Positions 53,601-59,600 of a stretch of DNA of 64,000 bases are shown here, in pieces. Source of the stretch: Oncomelania hupensis (Eukaryota > Mollusca > Gastropoda > Littorinimorpha > Pomatiopsidae); contig CM072519.1 in the NCBI GenBank assembly GCA_036898135.1, positions 41,953,811-42,017,810 on the forward strand, written 5' to 3'. Every line of letters starts with the position of its first letter. The stretch's first letter is position 1. The notes beneath the pieces were generated by a model, which was not told where the DNA came from, did not search any database, and was given only the letters and a program-made list of their open reading frames with translations. A program made the translations under genes and the position numbers.

Positions 53601-56600
53601 GGAAATGTAACAGTACCAAATCATAATACAACACCAGTATAATTACAGCATCCATTTTTGTAAAAAAATATATAATTATTACAGTCATTATTATAATTCG
53701 TTATTATTATTATTACTTTATTTTGTATCAGATACTGTGCAACTCTTGAAATAAGTAGTATCATCCCAAATTTGCAGTGACAAACTTAGAACATCTCTTT
53801 GCTTACTTTGATCTTTGTAACGCCTGTGACTGATTGCAACCATCATATCATCACGTCTTAGGACCTATTTCATCATTATCAAGAGAATCAGCTTGTCAGT
53901 GTGACTCAGTCTCTCTGATAATAAATGGAAAGGCACCTGATGTCATCACCATTTTGAATGTGAAACATACAAGTGCTTTTCATTTACATCAAAAGATGCT
54001 GCAGTGAATTACAGGCATAAAGCAAATAGCTTTCTCAGTCAGTAGTAACAGTTCAAGACCATAAGTTAAAGGCAATCAAAGATCCTATTAAGTCTGTCAA
54101 GCTGTACCTTAGCATCCCAGAATCCCAGCAGCAGAACGTCACGAGAAGCAGCCGGCAGGTTGAGACACTGCATGGACATGATGTTGCCAAACAGTGAAAA
54201 TGTCTTGAGGCACTCCAGTCGTGGTCGTTCTACATCTATCGTATCAGAAAACAAAATCTAGATAATACGTTGACATTTCGCAAGAAACAATGTATTTATT
54301 AATGATGACATTAGAAGATGCTTACAACACCCATTGACAACATCCCACACAAACAAAACCTATTTTATTGGTTATAAACCCCATTTTCTAACTCTAAGGG
54401 CCTAATTTGATATATTTTCAACATCAATCTACATTCAAGCCAGCATCTTCTAACTTCCCTATCGCCCGAAAGTTTAAGTGTCACAGTATAACTTTCTAAA
54501 AAGCTAAAAACCAACCTACCTGGTGTTGTTTTATCTGTGTTTTCAGAGGAAAGGTCAATCTGAAACAGTTGAAAAGAAACTATACAATATTCATAAATAT
54601 ATACCAACACTGTATCAACCAGTCATTGACTGATTTATGGGATAATCAGACTGTAAACTTTTTTATAATCAAACCTGCAAACAAAATAATCTGGGATGTT
54701 CTTTAAATTTTATTCCAGAGTACACTGTAACATTTCTCGATAGAGGACTATAGGATTAGCATGAAAACTGAAAATCTAATTGAATAAGAATATAATCAGT
54801 AGAAAAAGGTTGCTACTGACATTGGACCACAAACTAATTCGTTTTAATACTAATAATTAATAGGGATATTGCCACATAGCTTAGTTGTACCCCTCAGGTC
54901 TAGTTTCTCTTCAATGATAGCAGACTATCAAGCCTACTGCAGATTTTCTTTAATAGCACACATGAGCCAGCCAGAGGGTTTCCATTCTTTCTCCAAGTAG
55001 CGTGGGGCAAGGTTGTAGTTGTACATAGCCATTGTCATAAAATTTTAGCCACGCCCCCTTCACTTTCCTGCACTGAGCTTTCAATGTAGACCCCTTTCTA
55101 TCAGAAAGTATTGCATTCTGAATGATTTCTTTCCTTGTTTTTGAATGACATGGAGATACATTATAACTGAACTAGCCAAAACTCGAAAAACAAATTGCAA
55201 ACAAAGCATAACCTATAATAACTTTTTGCAAATTTTTCACAGAGGAAAGTCTTTGGGACCGAAACATAGAGGGAAATTTTATTTATAATACTCAACGAGA
55301 AAAAAAAGGAAAATTTTGCTAAGTAAAAGGTCCCATTTTAGGCATGAAAGCAACCTACCCTCAAAAACTGAACTTAGTTGACCTAGAAACTATGTTGATT
55401 TGTGGTATCAAGTCAAGTGTCTAGAACAATACGTGAAAAGCTATAGACGGATCATATTTATAATGAAATTGTGTTTTTTAAAGTTTTGTAAGCATTTGAA
55501 CATTGAACCATATTTATATTATAAATTATAGGGTTTGTTGAAAGGATTAAGTGAAATTTGGAACTCTAAACCCTGTGAAACACCAATACAATCACAGAGT
55601 CGATCTGCTTCTTTGCTATCAGTAATAGGCCTAGAGCTATAGTCACAGTAAAGAAAGTGGGGATACTATTTATAAAGAACCCCCCAGCACCCCTGGACAG
55701 GGGAAATCTTGCCCTTGCATGCTTTAAAAAAAAAGATTAAAAATCTAAATTTTAACGGATTCCAAAAAATTGTACAGCTTTACATTTCTAATGACTAGTT
55801 AAAGTATCTGAATGGATAATCAAAAACATTTGTAATTTTAAACTTTTAGAATAACAGGCTTAAAAAGACAACCACTTTCTGAGCTGACTGTAAAAACTTT
55901 TAAAATGCACAATGTTAAAATAAAATAAAAATCATTAAAAAAGTAATGTGTAACCGATTTGAAAAATTTAATCTGCTTTACATTAATGATGATCATACCT
56001 ATCAAACTTTACAAAAGAATTTCTTTTAAAAGTACATTTTAAAAAAAGGTGGCTCCTGCTACTCCATTTTGTGATGACATCAAGTGACTAAACATCAACT
56101 GATCAAGCAAATTTGCAGTAGCTGAGTAGGTCTGGTGAGACTGAAGAGTAAATACTATAAATAGTCCTATCTATCTTATCCCGTAACTCATAGGTAATAG
56201 GGGCACCACAGATGATCTTTTAACCAGCGTACTCCATCTTTACCTGTCCTCAGCAACCCTGATGGTTTCGCTCAGTGTCAAACCAGTCCATTCTCGAATG
56301 TTGTCCTCCCACCTCTTTTTCGGTCTCCCTCTTCTTCTACCTCCTTGCACTGTGCCTTGCAGGATGGTCTTTGCAAGACGTGATGATCTGGTGACATGGC
56401 CATACCATCAGAGTTTTCGTTTTTTCACCACTGCGAACAGGTCATTGTGTTGTCCAATGGCTTATGTGATGGTCTGTCGGACTTCGTCGTTGGTGATGTG
56501 CTGGGTATAGGAAATGCCCAGAAGTCTTCTGTAGCATCTCATCTCCATGCTTTATAATCTTCGTTGTATACCTGCTGTGAAGGTCCATGTTTCGCAAGTG

Positions 56601-59600
56601 TATAGAAGATGGAGATGACAAGGGAGAGCAGCAGTCTCACCTTGGAATGTAGGCTGATGGTCCTGTCTTTCCAAATTGGCTTCAACCTCGCCAGGGCAGC
56701 AGTTGTTTGTGCGATCCTGGAGAGATCCTCTCCAGGATCGCACAAATAAATAGTCCACAAAGGCTAAGATACACTGCAATGTATGAAGGCTCAACTATCC
56801 TGTTGAGATATTACATAAATGATAAATATGGGCAAGGTTCAGAAAAGGAGTTGAGAAATTGTGACATATATAAAAAGACTTGGTCTAAAGAAAAGAGAAT
56901 GCAGAGTATGAAAATAACACATAAACACAAAAGGTATTTGAGCAAACAAGACATTTATAAAGCACCAAAATTTTGTTAAGTAGATCTGAACTTGTGTGCA
57001 TAACATCACCTCATGTCACAAACTAAATCAACTGCCATATCAGCATGAATACTGAAATTTAAAACCTCAATGCATGGAAACAATGAAGCAAGTCCTGTTA
57101 GTAATCTACAAACACTTGGAAGCAAATTTGCATTTCAAATCAGTTTATTAGAAGAGCTGGGAAAAAAAGTGTACATAACATTACACATAAGAATGGGACG
57201 TTTGCATTACAATCTTTTCAGACAGTCAAGTCATCAAACATTTAACCTGAAATGCAACAAACTACTTCTACAGATCCTGAGGGAAATTTTTAACATGAAA
57301 ACATCACGATAGTCTTACAGGTACATGAATATTATGCAGTTAACTTCAAGACTAGCCAAACATCTATTTAAAAAATGTAAACACAGCCATAACAAATATA
57401 ATTTATGCAGAAATGAAGCAATACAGTTAGATGCTATCATTTTAGTTCATTTGTCTTCGGGTAAACACAAAAAGATCAAAACAACAACATTAGAAAGCAT
57501 GAAATGCTTGTCAAGGACTCAACAGGTCATAACTTCACGCCGTCACATAGCATTTTTGTGTACATAAAAACTTAATCGTTTATGAAAAACAGTTGCTGAC
57601 TTGTTGGATTAACAAAGCTAACTAGGCTAGACATTCTGACAAATGCCAATCAACCACGGTGTTAACCGGTTTTAAATATAAACATTTTAGTGGCGGAGTA
57701 CATAACTTCATTACACGAATGGAGTGGTGAATGTTGTTAAGTGATAGTTTGCATTGAATAAAATTAGTTATGCTGCCCAAAAGTATCCATGACATCAACA
57801 GTTGACATAACATGAACTACTATTGCCAATGACCAACATGTCGTGTATAGAATGGTTTATAGGCCAAATAATTGTGGACATAACCTCACACAGTGAATCC
57901 TTAAGTGAAGACAAACAGTAAAAGAAAGTTGATCTAAAGTATAAATTGCATTGATTTATACAAGTACACATAAATGAAAGTAGTGCAGAGTAAAATGTGT
58001 CTTACATGGACATGAGTATTTTGCCATTAACTTTGAGACTAGTCAAACATCTATAAACACAATACGTGAACACAGCCATAACAAACATAATTTAAACAAA
58101 AATGAAGCAATACAGTTAGATACAATCATATAAGTTCATTTGTCTTGGGATAAAAAGAAAAAGATCTTTAAAAAACCATTAGAAAGCATACAATGCTTGT
58201 CAAGGATTCATGAGGTCATAACTTCATGCCGTGACATAACATTTTTGTGTGGATAAAAACTTAATCGTTTATGAAAGACAGTAGCTGACTTGTCGGATTA
58301 ACAAATTCTAACAAGACTAGACACTATGACAAACTTGAATCAACCATAGTGTTAACTGGTTTTAAATATAAACATTTTAGTGGTGGAGTACATAACTTCA
58401 TTACATGAATGGAGTGGTAAATGTTGTTAAGTGACAGTTTGCTTTGAATAAAATTAGTTATGCTGCCCAAAACTAGCCAGGGCGTCAACAGTTGACATAA
58501 CTTGAACTACAATTGCCAATGAGCAACCTGTCCTATCGAACAGTTGATAGGCCAAATAATTGTGGACATAACCTCACACAGTGATTCTTTAAGAGAAGAC
58601 AAGCAGTTAAAGAAAACTTATCTAAAGTAGTAATTGCATTCATTTATACAAGTACACATAATGTGTCATAAATGAAAGTAGTACAGAGTAAAAATAAATG
58701 AACAGTTGTCAGACTTCACAATCGAGACCTAAATTCAAAATTCAAGCGGGTACATGTGGAGAGGGAATTAATATTTTTTTCAAAATACAAGGATCCCCTA
58801 TCCAAAATGTAAAGAAAAAAAAAAGGAAAATGGTCATCACTGGTTAATATTGACCTATTCAACAATGTTGGAAAAGCACAATGCTACTAAAAACAACAAG
58901 CAGAAAGCTCTGCTAAGTGCTAAGAGTACATAACTTCAAGCCGTGACATGTTTTGTTGGTTTTTTCCTTTAGACTTATAGAAACAAACTGATAATGAAAC
59001 CAAAAATAGTGATGCAGAAATTTGAAGTAAAATCAAGGAGTACTCCTGAAATCATAAATGTATTACCTAAGAAGTGATTAAAAAAACATATCACCAGGGC
59101 ATTACATAACTTTACACTGTCATTATATACACAGATGAAGAAATCTTTTAAAAAGAGGATACATTGCCAAGTCAAAACAAGAGCAAAGCATACAACTAGC
59201 AGAAAGCAGTCTTTCAGTATCGACTGGTCAAAATACAAAAGTTCATTTCCAAGCAATAATATACGAAGTTCATTTACGAGCAATTTACACCCCAAATTAT
59301 GAAGTACAATGTTCTTCGATCCTGGCATGTAGTATACTCGGCCAGCACTTGGACGACGGCTGATTCAGGAAGCAAGTATTCCTGACCACTCTCTGGCAAC
59401 TTCCAGCCTTCTCCGTACATCAAGTATTGACCCCAAGTATTGTGGGTTACTCTTGTGACCTGTAATCAGCAAATCATGATAAATCAGAAGAAAAAAACCT
59501 ACCATGCTACCCTTTCAAATCATGAAATGAAGCTAATTGTGCTTTTTATTCTTAATTTACATGGTGGTTGTCGAAACTAAATGCAGCTGTGGGGAAAATA

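Noticed and set aside
58975..59328. 117-codon hydrophobic minus-strand ORF with apparent membrane segments
   Set aside because: U-rich sequence on the minus strand produces Phe/Leu/Ile runs; no start context or splice support. It may be the 3' UTR of the small nested transcript.
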